From assembly GCF_030864355.1 (NCBI RefSeq), contig NC_083395.1, forward strand, positions 62,001 to 126,000: a DNA stretch of 64,000 bases, given 5' to 3'. This DNA comes from Cutaneotrichosporon cavernicola. Its lineage: Eukaryota; Basidiomycota; Tremellomycetes; Trichosporonales; Trichosporonaceae. Shown here piece after piece: positions 1 through 11,810 of the stretch. The notes beneath the pieces are model-generated. The model did no database searches, had not been told where the DNA came from, and saw nothing but the letters and a program-made list of their open reading frames with translations. Each line of letters starts with the position of its first letter. The stretch's first letter is position 1. Both the position numbers and the translations under genes were made by a program.

Positions 1-524
1 CCTACGTGCCATTTGGTTACGGTGATGGGAACAGTACTCGATCATGCCAGTAGCGTGTGGTTCAACCCGGGGAGGTTGCAGGATGTTGCTCTTCGCAATC
101 GATCCCGATCACATTGCCGGCAGAGACGCCGAACGGATACCGGTTGTAGCCGCCGCCGCCATGCAGATCATTGCCGGGTCTCTAAAAAAAGCTGACATGG
201 GCTTCACAATGTCTTGATCCAATTGATCAAACACTTTGCGTCGTTTGCGTCTCGTGTCTCGTCGTAAAGCTGTACACGCTTTACAGTGAACAGATACACC
301 TGCATGGATTGTAATACACAGCCGAGGTGTCTTTGCCGGTCGGCGTATTTCCCCGTATTTCCACCCGTCCACCCCTGTTCTGCATTGTTCTGCCGACCTT
401 TGTCACCTTTGTCGGAAGCTCTCGTTTTCGTCACATGCACGTTCTAGCCGCCGGCTCGAACGGCCACACTAAGCCGGAAAAAGCTCGCGTTCGTCGCGTG
501 GTTGACCCGTGGCTCGCTCATCCC
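1..524. other. No gene seen
   Basis: Open frames here are short and overlap on both strands without a family resemblance or splice pattern. The right end is probably the 3' flank of the minus-strand PI31 gene. The left end is cut by the window. Confidence 0.5.
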
Positions 525-2072
525 TCACATGAACATGCCTCCACCCCCACCCCCGCCAAAGCGGCCTCCACCACCGAATCGGCCGAGATCACCGAACCCT
601 CCGCCCATGCCTGGCCCACCAAAGCCACCACCGCCACCACCACCACGGCGCGGTCCGAAGCGTCCGCTCGGATCCGGGCCGTGCTCACCAGGAGGAGGCA
701 TCTCGTCACCCCACTCCGGGTCCGTCGTGCCAAACCCGCTGAGCGGGTTACCACCAGCAGAGGGGAAGCGCGGGCCGAGTGGGCCCTCAGGTCCAACCGG
801 GTCCCAGCGCGAGCCAGGAGGGTTCATCATACCACCCGGGCCCTGCCCCCGTCCGTCGCCGCGCCTGCCGTCAAACAGAGGGTGGTTGAAGTCCATCAGC
901 ATACCTCCGCCACGGTCAAATTCCGGACGGTTGAATCCGGGGCCAGTACGTCCGCCTAGGGGATCGAGGTCGCGGTGACCGACCGATGCAGCAGGGATTC
1001 CGGCTGGTCCTGCAGCAGGGTGCAGCGGGTCCATGAGAGGTGAGGGACGCGCGGGTCCACCACTGGGTTCAGGCTGGTGCGGGCGATCAGGACGCGGCAC
1101 ACGTGGCGCGGAAGAGGTCATGCTGGCTAGTCAGATAACACTCGAGTGATAGATAAGGGACAGTGACTCACGGCGCGCGATAGCCCTCCTTTTGCAAGCC
1201 TGGGATAAGACGTGCGATAATGTCTCGGTTATACTGGTCGATAAACGTGCGCACGCTGAAGTCAGTCGTGGATTTCCGCGCAGTAGATACGCACGCATCC
1301 AGAGAGCGGAAGCCTAGAGCGCGCGCCTGCGCATCACCCTCCGCGTTCGCAGCCTGCCCGGGTGGAACCGGGAATGCCGATGCATCGAGTAAGTCGTTCA
1401 CGAGAAGCGAGATAGTGTGTGGAGGACCGTCCTGGATGTGAGCGGTGAACCGTACATTAGTGCAGGCAAGACAAGGTGGAGCAACGTGCCCCTCTTCGTA
1501 TCGACACCTCCTTCAATAAAGTCAACCTGCTGATACCGTTTGACATATCGGCAGTCGCAACGACACCTGAACTGCTGCCGTGGTGGTTTCTCACGCAACC
1601 TTGCTTCCTGCTGGTCCTTCCTTCCTGACTTCAAGCTATTAACACTCACCTCAGGCATTGCGTCCACCTGGATCCGGTTCCCCATACGACCAACACGCAC
1701 GCGGAACGTCATGGCGCTCTGTCCATGCCGATACTCAAACATGTACGAGTCCTCGCCGCGAGCGTTCCAGGTCGCGGGCAGCGCGTTCTCGGCCGGCTCG
1801 CCTTCGTCTGGGTCCACCGCAGTGGCCGTCTCGGATTGCGCGTCGTCATCCGCACAGGCGTCGAGCTCGGTAGGTTCGTTATGCACGCCGACATCGGGAT
1901 CCTGCGGCGTCGGCGTGGACGGAACCAGGCGGAAGTCGAGGGCGGTGTGGATCGCGTGTACTAAGGCCGCGGCAGCGTCGGTTGGGTGCGGAAGGGGCGA
2001 GCTGCCGTGGACCGACGGTGCGAGGGAGGCCACGAGCGCAAGGAGTGCGCGAGGGTCAAGAGGGTTCGCCAT
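525..2072 (-). CDS. PI31-like proteasome regulator
   Basis: Predicted exons on the minus strand are 2072-1650, 1431-1172 and 1122-525, giving about 426 residues. The N-terminal half matches the FP domain of PI31/PSMF1 and Fbxo7: a LPATWN motif, a YMFEYRHGQSAMTFRVRVG strand, DGPPHTISLLVNDLL, and YNRDIIARLIPGLQKEGY at the end of the domain. The C-terminal third is rich in proline and glycine with repeated DPL motifs and a glycine run, as in the PI31 tail that contacts the 20S proteasome. The start at 2072 was chosen because translation in phase begins MANPLDPR just before the alanine-rich first helix; a longer frame upstream starts with an unrelated sequence. The first intron is long (218 bases) for this genome, and its acceptor follows a CTCACATCCAG motif. 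That boundary is the least certain part; the family call is firm. Confidence 0.85.
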
Positions 2073-2775
2073 TGTCGGCGATCGGCGAGAGCGGGAGAGT
2101 GAGAGAGTGAGTAAAGAAAAGGAGGGAGTCAAAAGTCTAGCGAAAGATGACAGTAGTAATGTGTAGCCGCGTCAGCGGTATTTGTCGCAGTGAAGCAGTG
2201 AAGGGAGGAGAGGGAGGAAGGTGTCCCGCACTGACGTCTGCGGGGAAACGTGCCTTACAAGAAGCATACAGTAATGCAGTCATCACACAGCAGTCATCAC
2301 ACGGACATGTCCCATCTCTCCATCTCCACCAAGTTTCTCACGGTCTCACTCCGCTTCCCCAAGGTTTCCCACGGTGACTAAGCAATTGCATTGACAATAA
2401 GGTAGAGTGGCACGCCATGGATGACCATAGCAGCATCGTCCTGGTCCTCACGCACGCTACCACCAAACAACCTAACATCATCATCATCGCCATGTCATGA
2501 GCATGTGAGCAATGCTGATATGCTGTGGCTCTTAATCTAATCCCTCGTTGTTCCACGCTTCTGTCCCTAATTGTCGTATGCCTCCCAATGTCTCATGCCA
2601 TACACTGTGACCCGTGGATACAGCGCAACCGAGGCTGTCTATTGCGCCATGTTTGATCACTCCGCAACGACAGGTTCCTCCTGAGATGCTATGCACTACA
2701 GCAACTACATGCTATATTCATCTGCATATAAGACCTTGTTCTGTCCCCCATCGCCCCACATCTAACCTGCTCCTC
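2073..2775. promoter_or_regulatory. Divergent promoter region with TATA box
   Basis: This 703-base gap separates the minus-strand PI31 start from the plus-strand UPF0643 start. A TATAAG motif at 2727-2732 lies about 45 bases before the ATG at 2776 and is a plausible TATA box for the rightward gene. No gene is seen inside the gap. Confidence 0.45.
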
Positions 2776-3693
2776 ATGGCAACCCTCACTATCCCGTCGC
2801 CACACAGGCACGCGCTCCACCTTGAGCGCAAGCGCTCGCTCACTCACCCCAAGACCATCGACATCCCCTCCAAGGCCACAGTCTACTCCTCTACGCCTGC
2901 CAGACACAGAGGCCGGGCGGAACAGAGCGTTCCAACGGGCCGCGGGCGCGATGCATCCCCTAAAGCCCTACCAAACCTCAACGACCTCACCCCACCTCCC
3001 ACTCCCTCCCTCCCCGCCGTAGCCGGGCGTCGAGTGAGCGCCACAGCCCTCGCAGCACCTGTCTTCCAGGCGCACCACCAACCGCCGCCACCCATCACAT
3101 CGGGTATCCCACACTCCGACCCGATCTTGTACCTGCCACCCCTACTCTCGCGGCTGCCCCGGGCGCACGAACATGTCTCGGAGCATAGTACCGAGTTCGA
3201 TACCCGTCTTCCCGACATTGACCCCGCCTCACTATTCCTCCACCAGGCGCTCCACTACTTCCGGCCTCGTGACGGCAAGTACGCTGCGAGAGACTATCCC
3301 GACGCGTTCAACTGGCACGACCTCGCCCTTCCCGAGCAAGTCGAGCGCGAGTGGTACGCTGTTGTCTTCCGGTCACGCCGCCGCCCTGAATCTTCCAGCT
3401 TGTCGCTATACGCTGCGGACCGCGCCGCTCATGCTGAGGCAGTCATGAACGGCGGCCTCGTTATGTACTGGTACGGTGTGCCGGACGAGATGGGCTTCAA
3501 CCTCGCCACTTGCATCTGGCAGTCACGCAAGCACGCCGTCAACGCCATTTCGGGGCCCAAGCACATTGACGCCATGAAACAGGCTCGGGGCGCATACGAG
3601 ACGTACGAACTTGAGCGCTGGATCATCACCAAGCCACGTGGGCAGACCGGCCTCATCATCGAGCGATGGGACGGCGGCGACGTCGGATGGTAG
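2776..3693 (+). CDS. UPF0643 family protein
   Basis: A single uninterrupted frame of 305 residues. The C-terminal half carries the signature of the fungal UPF0643 family (as in S. pombe PB2B2.08): EWYAVVFRSRRRPESSSLSL, then a stretch with the YWYG core, NLATCIWQSRKHAVNAI, and the end ELERWIITKPRG followed by WDGGDVGW. The N-terminal 110 residues are proline- and arginine-rich and look disordered. The ATG at 2776 is preferred over one at 2614 in the same frame because a TATAAG box lies between them and the extra 54 residues look like translated leader. The family has no established molecular function, so none is assigned. The gene is intronless, unlike most neighbours. Confidence 0.85.
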   Translation: MATLTIPSPHRHALHLERKRSLTHPKTIDIPSKATVYSSTPARHRGRAEQSVPTGRGRDASPKALPNLNDLTPPPTPSLPAVAGRRVSATALAAPVFQAHHQPPPPITSGIPHSDPILYLPPLLSRLPRAHEHVSEHSTEFDTRLPDIDPASLFLHQALHYFRPRDGKYAARDYPDAFNWHDLALPEQVEREWYAVVFRSRRRPESSSLSLYAADRAAHAEAVMNGGLVMYWYGVPDEMGFNLATCIWQSRKHAVNAISGPKHIDAMKQARGAYETYELERWIITKPRGQTGLIIERWDGGDVGW

Positions 3694-4310
3694 ACGGCTA
3701 GATTGCTTTAAAGGTTGTTAACAGGACTCTAAAAACCCCGCGGTAAGCGCGCTGTGTAGCATCAATGCAATGTATCGTGTTAGTTAAACAACTGCCGTGG
3801 GTGTGGGGTGCTGAGAGGGGGGTCCTGAGCTGGAGTCTGGGCAGGGGACGCGTTTCTGGGTAAGTCCAACGCAGTGGGCTATGCTTGATCCCATCTCTGG
3901 AGGTGGGATGTTTGGCATAGGACACCCACACGGTCCCGCTCCACGCAACGACCTGCGATGGCATGCACGTGACATATGGTGTATTGTCATGGATGTCGCA
4001 GGATATCACCTGTCGCCAGGTCGCTCGCCCAATGTCGCCATCCGAAGCGGCAAGTGAGACGCATTTCCCATCCCACGAACGTGCCTTCCACCGACTCCAT
4101 CAAGAGCGGCGCTGCTCCGCAACTAGCCGCTAACATCAGTGTCCCTTTGCGCGCCAGTCGCTGCTCGAATCGCAGCTGCTCACGCTGGCATCGTGACGCG
4201 TGGCTGACTCCAGGGCCCGAGTACTCAGATATACAAATCCATCCTCTGTAAAGACCGTATCTATGCTCCGCCGCTGTGCGTCAGTGACATCCAAATCGAG
4301 AACTGCGAGC
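3694..4310. other. Convergent intergenic region
   Basis: This stretch lies between the 3' end of the UPF0643 gene and the 3' end of the minus-strand Sec61 gamma gene. Only short overlapping frames are present and nothing is recognised. Confidence 0.5.
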
Positions 4311-5011
4311 TTACACAAGAATGTTGTTGATGGGGATGTGGATGAGCTGGCGTCAGTGGTTGAACAGGGGGGTTTGTTGGTCAAGCGACAAGCTGCGCCG
4401 CCTCCTCTCCTCCACTTGATCTCGCGCGAGCGTCTGATGCCCTGCCATTGATGAAGCTCCTCTGCGTCTCGAATTGGCTCCATCTCCTCCCTTCCACTCG
4501 ACCTGCGTAACTGACTATCGCGCAGGTCGACGCGCGAAAAGTCCACTGCTCGACGCAACGCGCGATTGTGTCCATCCCACTCCACCAAGCTGTCCCTATC
4601 CCTCCTCTTTGTCACTCTTTCCCATATCTTCACGCTAAACCCCACTGACCCATACACCAACCTGCAGCACTCACCTTGACAAAGTATCCGATGAACCCCA
4701 TGACCAAGAACCCGACCCCGACGGCGCGGCACAGCTGGATGTACTCTGGCGTCAGCCCTACTGAAATCGTCTTGTTGAAAATCGTCACGCCCGCCTTGGA
4801 TAGCGGATGTATCCCACGCGCACACGCACCGGTCTTCGAAGGCTTGGTGCAGCGGTTCATGAACTGGGGTCAGCCAAAATCAAAGTGGAGGAAGACGGTC
4901 ACGCCCCCGCTCTGTACACGCGGCGCATCAGCACAGGATGTCACTCACGTGCACGCCCTCCCTGATGAAGGACTGGGGGATCTCGGCAAGCTCCTTGACG
5001 CTCTCGGACAT
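4311..5011 (-). CDS. SSS1: Sec61 gamma translocon subunit
   Basis: Predicted exons on the minus strand are 5011-4949, 4863-4830, 4745-4675 and 4346-4311, giving 67 residues, the normal length for Sec61 gamma/Sss1. The protein starts MSESVKELAEIPQSFIREG, continues with NRCTKP, then the membrane helix CRAVGVGFLVMGFIGYFVK, and ends LIHIPINNILV, all textbook features of the family. It is a tail-anchored clamp of the Sec61 channel in the ER membrane. Two exons are only 34 and 36 bases long, so the gene is easily missed by automatic prediction. The third intron is 328 bases. All four exons keep phase exactly, which supports the model. Confidence 0.95.
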
Positions 5012-5290
5012 GTTGGTGGTGTGGTGTTGTTGATGATGCTTGATTGTAGCGAGGTCGCGATCAGGTGGTTGAGCGCGCGATGTGGACAGGGACGTGGCAA
5101 CGGGACCAAATCGCGCCTCCAAGACTCCAACATGGCTGCAAGCCCTATTTCGGCGCCGTCCCCACTTCTTGCCATGCCGCCCTCCACGTCCGCTTCTGTG
5201 GACTCTTAGGACCTATGCATACAGGAACTGGACTCTGACCGGCTACATCTATGATTCTATGTATATTCAGCGGCCTGTACACTCGTACAT

Positions 5291-6285
5291 TCAGCGGCCC
5301 ACGAAGGCCTTGATCGAGCCCAATGTGGGCTTGTCGATACGCACAGTGCCGATGCGTGTCGCCTGCAGCGCCGAACCCCACGCCTCAGCACCCGCAATCA
5401 GCTTAATGCTGGCGTTCTGTACGAAGAGGCTGGTCTTGAGAAGGTACTGCCCGATGATCTGGACAATCTGCTGGAGTATGCTCTGGAGCGCGCCGTTGTC
5501 CCGATTAATGACGCTGAGCGCGAGAATGGCGACCAATACGCAGAGCACCGCGGTCCACTTGAGAAAGACTGGGGAAGGGGATAACGAGGAGGTCCGCTTG
5601 GCAGCGATCTGGGAAGGCGCACTCGTCGCTTGCGCATACGATGGAGGGGGGAGTTGCGAGAGGCCAACCTCCGTGGCGAGGGCGGCAATGAGCGCGTCAC
5701 GCGCGACGGTTGGTGGTGCCGTGGAAGAGTAGTACGCGTACCAGTTCGCCAAGTCGGAATCGGACATCTTCTCCAACGCTGCTAGAGAGGAGATCGCCTG
5801 GTGTCAGCTGTCAGAAATGCCTGCGACCTTACAGGAAGTTGGGGTGGTTGGTCGCGGAGGGTAACGGGGACGAGTTCTTGCCCGGCGAGCGCACGCACGC
5901 GGTTCTGGCGCCTGACGTTAGCTGCGGAAGCTTAAGCCAGCTCTCCCCACCGTTGCTGCTCCGCCGCTCGGCGTCCCCGTCGATCTTGTTCACCTTCCTC
6001 TACCCTCTTCCACGATAGCACCGGAGCCTCGCCAGCCTTCCAAACCAATACTCACCTAGCTTCCTCAGCGCGCGCGAGCACAGCCACCTCCTCCTGCCAC
6101 TTGAATATCTGTGAGACCTCCTCGCCCAGTGCCTTGAGTTGAGCACGGCTAGTCACCGTGTGCGTGACGAACTGCGTCGCGAGGTGCTGGAGCTTGGCGT
6201 TGGTCCCTTCCTCACTACCGAAGCTGTACGGTGTTCCGGGTAGACTGGCCATGGAGGGTGTTCTGGATATGGAGCGTGTTGACAT
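5291..6285 (-). CDS. Unrecognised single-pass membrane protein
   Basis: Predicted exons on the minus strand are 6285-6056, 5911-5833 and 5797-5291, giving 271 residues. I do not recognise the family. The first 25 residues are serine/threonine-rich. Residues 30-100 are charged and probably helical or coiled coil. A conserved-looking MSDSDLANWYAYYSS segment follows near residue 113, then a proline-rich linker, one membrane helix at about 180-202 (VFLKWTAVLCVLVAILAL), and a 69-residue tail with amphipathic character. The gene is divergent from TIM21 across 270 bases, which could mean shared control but says little about function. The second intron ends in CTGACACCAG. The start at 6285 was chosen because the upstream in-frame sequence is AT-rich leader. 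An organelle membrane location is only a guess. Confidence 0.75.
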
Positions 6286-6555
6286 GGCCTGGGATGTAGT
6301 TATATTGTTGAACCGAGTTGAGAACGTGGGAAAAATGAAATGAGAACACAAACAACAAGAGATAACCCGGTCATGGGCCCGTGTCCTTTGGCTCACTTAA
6401 CCGACGTCATTAATCTCATGTTCATTATCGACTTTAAAAGGGACGTGCATTAACGGAATCAGATTTATCCTCGGTCATGCCCATACCGGCGTCAAGAAGT
6501 AGAATCATAACCGCACTACTCTGCTCTTCCTCTTTATCACTCTCCACTCATCAGC
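6286..6555. promoter_or_regulatory. Bidirectional promoter region
   Basis: This 270-base gap separates the divergent starts of the unrecognised membrane protein gene (6285, minus) and TIM21 (6556, plus). It must hold the 5' leaders and core promoters of both genes. No clear TATA box was found. Confidence 0.5.
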
Positions 6556-7763
6556 ATGCGATCAGCACTCCGTATCGCGCCCCTGTGCGCGGGCCTCGGC
6601 CAACGAGTCGTCTTCGTCCCCCTCTCCCTCCCTCGTGTTTCCTCCTTCCCCGCCCAGCAGGTCCGCGTCCTGTCCATCTCGGCCCGCTCGTTCGCGCGCC
6701 CTGATCACCACCCCGGCCGGGGGGAGAGCAGGGAGAGCACAGCCGAGATGCTCGACCGACTCACAGCTGAGGCTCGGCGGCGCGGTGCCGCCGAGAGCGC
6801 CACGCGCGATTACGCAGGGCCCTTCCCGCTCGGCGCGGGCACTGCAGCACGCAACAAGACTTGGACGGCTTGGCGCGATCTTGGGATTGCAGGCAAGGGT
6901 GAGTCACACAGCAAGCCCATCTGACGACAGCCGGACGTATGTTTCGCCAGTCGGGAAACCTCTTCATCGTGGTAGCGGGTGCGGGGCTGTTTGTTGTGCT
7001 AGCCATCGCACTCAGCACCGAGCTCTTCGCTAAGAACTCGCCAAGCGTGCTGTACGCGGAGTGCATCGACATGATCCGCGACTCTAACGCCGTAGGTATC
7101 GCATTTTCAGCTCTCAAAGACCCCAGCGCCAGCTGACATCAGCTCGACCGTCACCTCCTCCCACCCGTAGCCTTTACGCATTCTCCAGCCTCCTCGGCGC
7201 CAACCCGTGGGACCGCGCCGATTAAGCATCGCGTCGTGCGTCACCCTGTTTCCGGTCGCGAGCATCTGATCATCAACTTCTGGGCGCACGGGCGCGGGCG
7301 GGACGAGCCCGAACCGCTCTCGTGGGCTAAGCGCTGGGTAGGCTCGGCGACAGACAGCCTGCGCACGGCCGGCACGTTTGTCGGACTCGTGTCGGACCCG
7401 GACGGAGAGGAGCGGCCACTGACGAAGGAGGAGGTCGAGACAGCGGCAGCCGAGGCCAAGGCCGAACGCGAGAAGGCGGCGGCGGAGGCACAGCAGGGCC
7501 CAGGCTTCCTCGGCCGCTTGACGCAGAGCTTCAACTTCCGCCCGGGTGTCAAGAGTGTGCGCTCAGCTTCACCCGCTCCTCCGCCTCCTGGCACCTACAA
7601 GATGGGCGAGGTGCGTGCCGACTACGTCAAGAACGCCGCGGGGCATTACACAATGCTCGCTCTCGTCGTCGACGTGCCCTCCAGCCGCGCCCCGTACCCT
7701 GGTCGGGCCATTGTGTACTGGGCGCCTGAGGCTGACAAGGAGGGCCTCATTGAGCGTCGCTAG
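6556..7763 (+). CDS. TIM21: TIM21, inner-membrane import subunit
   Basis: Predicted exons are 6556-6898, 6931-7091 and 7143-7763, giving 374 residues. The N-terminus (MRSALRIAPLCAG, then many Arg, Ser and Ala) looks like a mitochondrial presequence. A membrane helix lies at about 125-146 (LFIVVAGAGLFVVLAIALS), followed by the Tim21 intermembrane-space domain with SVLYAECIDMIRDS and REHLIINFWAHG. TIM21 links the TIM23 translocase to the TOM complex and to respiratory complexes in the inner membrane. The protein is longer than yeast Tim21 because a charged, alanine- and glutamate-rich segment (around residues 235-285) interrupts the C-terminal domain before YKMGEVRADYV. The donor of the second intron (GTAGGT) is the least certain boundary. 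The family call is strong. Confidence 0.88.
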
Positions 7764-7929
7764 GCGCACACATTGTACCACTACTCACGTTCACCTCTCC
7801 GCTCGCAGGAGGCGAGCAATGCATGTGCAGTATAACAGCGGTCCTCTGGATGTAAGTCGGCCGCTAACCATTGTTAGGGATGTGCGAAGAAACGAAGAAG
7901 CGTAGGGGAGAATACTAATATATCGGAGC

Positions 7930-9248
7930 CTATTGAAGGAAGTGGTCGGACCAAGACGAGCGCTTGTACGCGTACACAGCGAAGAGGCGTTGGAGATAGC
8001 GTGACGTAGGTGAACAGAGCTGCGTAAGCTGGAACCAATGCCGAGAGCTCACCTCGTTAGCGCACGCGTCGAGTGTGGCCTCGAGTTGCTGGCGCTCCGG
8101 CCCGTCGTCGAGACGAGAGGAGACGATACGCCACAAGGACGCGCGAACAACGGTGGCCTGGATGGCACCAGCCTTTTGGAGAGCTTTGGAGCCTGTGATA
8201 AGCTGTGTGACGCCATCCCCTGCACATCTATTGACTCTGCGGATCGATCAGCACTGACGCCCTCGGGGACGTAGCCATCGGGAACTTACCACCGGTCATG
8301 TACCCGCCGACGGGGCAGCCGATCTCCTGGAAGTAGAACTGGGGGCAGCTTCGTTCAGCTCACATCTCTAGCAGGAGACTCACAACATACCCGTAGCAGC
8401 GATGGCCCTGTCGAGGCGGCGCGGAATGTCGGCGTCGGCTACTGTCAGCCGCAGCCAAGTACATTCAGCGCACTGTTCTTCGCTGCGAGAGCGCGCCGTA
8501 GCGCTTCCGACCAGATACCGACGCTGTCGGACGGGGGGCCACGCGCCGAGACCTGCTGTAAGCGCTGGCGTTTGGAGACGTACGTAGGACAGCTCGCTCT
8601 CGACGAGGATGAGCACGCCTCCGGGCCTAAGGACGCGCGAGAGGCGCTGCACGAGCTGCGGGTAATGCGGGATATCCATGACCATGGATTTGACGTGGAT
8701 GAGGTCTTGGCTTGTCAGTTTTACCTTTTGTAACTCACCGAAAGTGTTATCGGGCCACGGGAGGGGTTGTGTGACGTCTCCCCTCAGCACAATCCTCAGA
8801 TTTACTCACCGACAGTGTAAAAGTCGAGATTTTCATGCGGGAGCTCGACGGGCGACTGAAACGCAGCCCACGAGATACTACCGTCAGCTGATTCAAAGAC
8901 CGGACCCACTCGATCCCAACAACGTCGGCATACGGGTGGTGACGCGCCAGCAGGATTGCCCATGTGCCGGTACCCTGAATATCAGAGTGGCAGTGGGGTT
9001 GAACGCACAATCCCAACGTCCAGGACCTTGGAGCGGCGGCCTGTCGCGTGTACGCGTGCGAGGTGGGCCGTGATGAGGTGGTCGTGGCCCGGGTTCAGGA
9101 GGGCGAGGTGCATGTCCTCGAGTGCGTTGAGGCTGGGCTCAGCTCTGTTTCGGGAAGGGACTCACCGCACAGACTCGGACATGGGTTCAGCGATAGGTAC
9201 GGAGATGGGGGTTGCGAGAGGCTTGGGTTCAGCCACTGGGCCAGTCAT
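7930..9248 (-). CDS. Class I SAM-dependent methyltransferase, 11 exons
   Basis: Predicted exons on the minus strand are 9248-9166, 9132-9009, 8974-8910, 8877-8810, 8777-8739, 8705-8584, 8552-8474, 8441-8384, 8348-8290, 8192-8053 and 8019-7930; they join in phase to 308 residues. The fold is a Rossmann methyltransferase: motif I is LDVGIGTGTWAILLA, the acidic post-I residue is in VVGID, then DVTQPLPWPDNTFDLIHVKS (motif II) and LSRVLRPGGVLILVES (motif III). It resembles the large fungal group of uncharacterised UMTA/LaeA-like methyltransferases, whose substrates are mostly unknown. No substrate is proposed. Introns are about 32 to 100 bases long. The tenth intron acceptor and the last exon frame are less certain; the frame was chosen because it ends with RLFAVYAYK, similar to the family end. 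Confidence 0.82.
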
Positions 9249-11810
9249 GATCGTCCAGATCTGCCGGTGTGGCGTGGGGTTGCGACCGAGTCGTTGGTGA
9301 CAGTCGTTCCAGCGGCAGTAGTCTTGGTGGAGATGAGTGAGAGAGTGAAGGAACGCAGTCGCCACCTCGAGCAGCTGCAACAGCTTTTAATAACACTTTT
9401 GCATATTCATGGCAACCCCAGCAAGAGGAAACGCCTCGGGGAGTGACATCCGTTCCTGGCCGTCTCCGGCACATTTCCGCGGCAGGGGGTGATAGCACCA
9501 GTGATTAACGGTTTCAAGTGACCGAATGGGGATGTTGCCGAGGAATGTCGATCGTACTGGAGATGCTCACGCGCGCTCCATCTCACCATTGCGAGTAATA
9601 GTTTACAGGTTTAGGGGAATGAGGCTCACATGACGGGTGTTGAAGGAGAGGGCGTTGTGGTAGGATGCGTTTCGCGGTAAGCTCACCCCCTGTTTGGACC
9701 TCTTCACCAGGCTTCCCCGCGCTTCTCAGATTTACGCACCACTTTCTGACTCCAAACATCCGGGGTTGACAGAAGGAGATGATCATTTATTCGAACAGCA
9801 GGAGAAGACGTCCGAACGCCCGTTCATTTCCGGACCCCGTGTCGATCTCGGGGCACCCACACTAGGGGTATACCGGGGACTGCAGCCCCGGGCGCCTCCG
9901 GCTTCCGGACAAGGGGCAAAACGTGAAAATGTGTTCCGGCGGAGACCCGCGTCCCCAGGCCCAGTAGGCCCTCGCGAAAACGTATTCCCAGAACTACGAA
10001 ACGTCAGACGCCTTCCGATATGAGACATCACACACGAGGCCAAATTCTGTCAATCAGGACGACGCTCCACCTGTATCAGATTGATTGTATTCAAGGAGCT
10101 GTTATGTGTTGCCGATCGCACAGTGGTCGCTCCACTGGTATCAGATTACTTGTGTGCTTGTTTACTCGGCCCGGGAACGCGGCGACTGTGGAGTGCTGAT
10201 CGTGGGAGTATATGTCAGCTTGGGCACTTGCATTAAGTATTACAAGACTCATCCCAATCGAGCTCTTCCCAACCCAGCTTAAGACGTTGCCAATGTGTGT
10301 GTCGCTCCATCCCTAGCACTTCTAGAACCGGTCCATCCTCGTCCAGTCGAGCATCATCAACTAGCAACGTGCCGACCGCCTCTTGCCTTCAGAACTGGGG
10401 GCATGGATGATAACCGTTTGTTCAACTGCACATCGCACATCCCCTGTGAAAACAGGTGCCAGAGTCACTTGCAGTTGGGATCGCCAGATAGGACGACTGT
10501 CACATGTTATCGAATCAAGATGCCGACACCTTCGGCAACTTCCAGGTGACCAGTTCGTCGCTCCATCACAATCATAGGACGATCAACTCAAGCTATTTCG
10601 AGGTCGTTGACGCTTCCAACGCGGAGCGAGCCGTGTTTGTCGATGTCTCTGTCGGACCACTGGACGAACCTCGTCTACGTCAAGCTGTGCCTCGATGAGT
10701 CAGGTGTTTCCTGTACACCAGGCGCCAGACGGAAACTCGTTGACGAGTGTCACTGCCGAGCTTTGTATGACATCCTCTTGCGGAACCAAGACTGGCGAAA
10801 CGGCGTAAAGTAGAGCCCGTGTAACAACAATGGGCGTCTGGATGCTCAACACCTGTTGTCGAACCTGTCTTATCTGATCGGCCGATCGGCAACTTTCCAA
10901 CGCGCAACCCCGAACTTGACGGACAAATTGCGCAATCATCGTCAACTCGTACAAGTAGCGCGCACTCTCGCCGCGTGTTCCAGAAGCGACATAAGCTCTT
11001 CTGAGGAAGATTCAGTTATCCATTCCAGTCATACAAATAGTTGTCTCATCAAGGACCGTAAATGACATTGATCCAGAAGAAGCCGGACCTCTGCGTGGTG
11101 GGGGATGATGTTGTGGAGGAAGGGGAGCCCTAGGCCTTGCAGCCGATCATCAGTGAACACAAACATCGGGTGGGCACATGTATATGCGCACTCCAGCCAC
11201 TTGACGAAAACCGGGGCACCTGCGAGCACTTCAAGACATATGCCAACAGAGACTCAAGTGGTAGTCCGCAGTCTCCGCGGCCCGGAGCCCACCAAGGACA
11301 CCCCTGCCACCTGGGGCCCTTCCTCTACTTCCTCTAACTCATGAATAGGCCGTAGTGCTTTATACTGTAGCAGTAGTCAAGTGCTGGGCACGATGACCGA
11401 AGGTGTAACACTGGCAACTTACAGACTCGAAGACCAAATTAACTTGTATACAAAGCGACAAACCCCGAGTTGGGACGCCAAGAGGAAGAGCTCAGCATCC
11501 AAGCCGCCTATTGCCTACTTGCGTACCCACGCCTTGTCAAGGAAGGTAGTTTTCCATGGTGGGGCGTTTCAACTGCATGCAGACACAGTAGTGGGAGAAG
11601 CAGGGTTCTTTTGTCATAATTGAAGACCCACAGGATCACAAGCTTCTACCCAGCCGTCGATGGACCTCGGGACTCTGACGTGACTTAAAGAGAACCAAAC
11701 AATCGGAGCAACATTGGTCCGCAATGAACCTCCACTTCCACGGGAGTAATACCCGGCCCACTTCGGCCAATCTCTTGACCTGTACATATCTCACACTCTC
11801 CAACTGCGCC
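9249..11810. other. Gene-poor region of 2.6 kb
   Basis: No gene can be supported. All frames are short. On the minus strand between about 10,700 and 11,260 two fragments read like protein (around WLECAYTCAHPMFVFTDDR and ARYLYELTMIAQFVRQVRG) and could be joined by an intron, but no start, end or known domain was found. A decayed gene is possible. The block at 9,780-10,010 is GC-rich with no repeat family recognised. Confidence 0.4.

Noticed and set aside
502..978. Proline-rich plus-strand frame near the left end
   Set aside because: It is the antisense of the Gly/Pro-rich tail of the PI31-like protein.
1491..1649. Earlier acceptor for the PI31 first intron, at 1492 (GAAGAG)
   Set aside because: It would add a stretch with no family resemblance. 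The acceptor at 1432 follows a typical CTCACATCCAG and joins MPE directly to DGPPHTISL.
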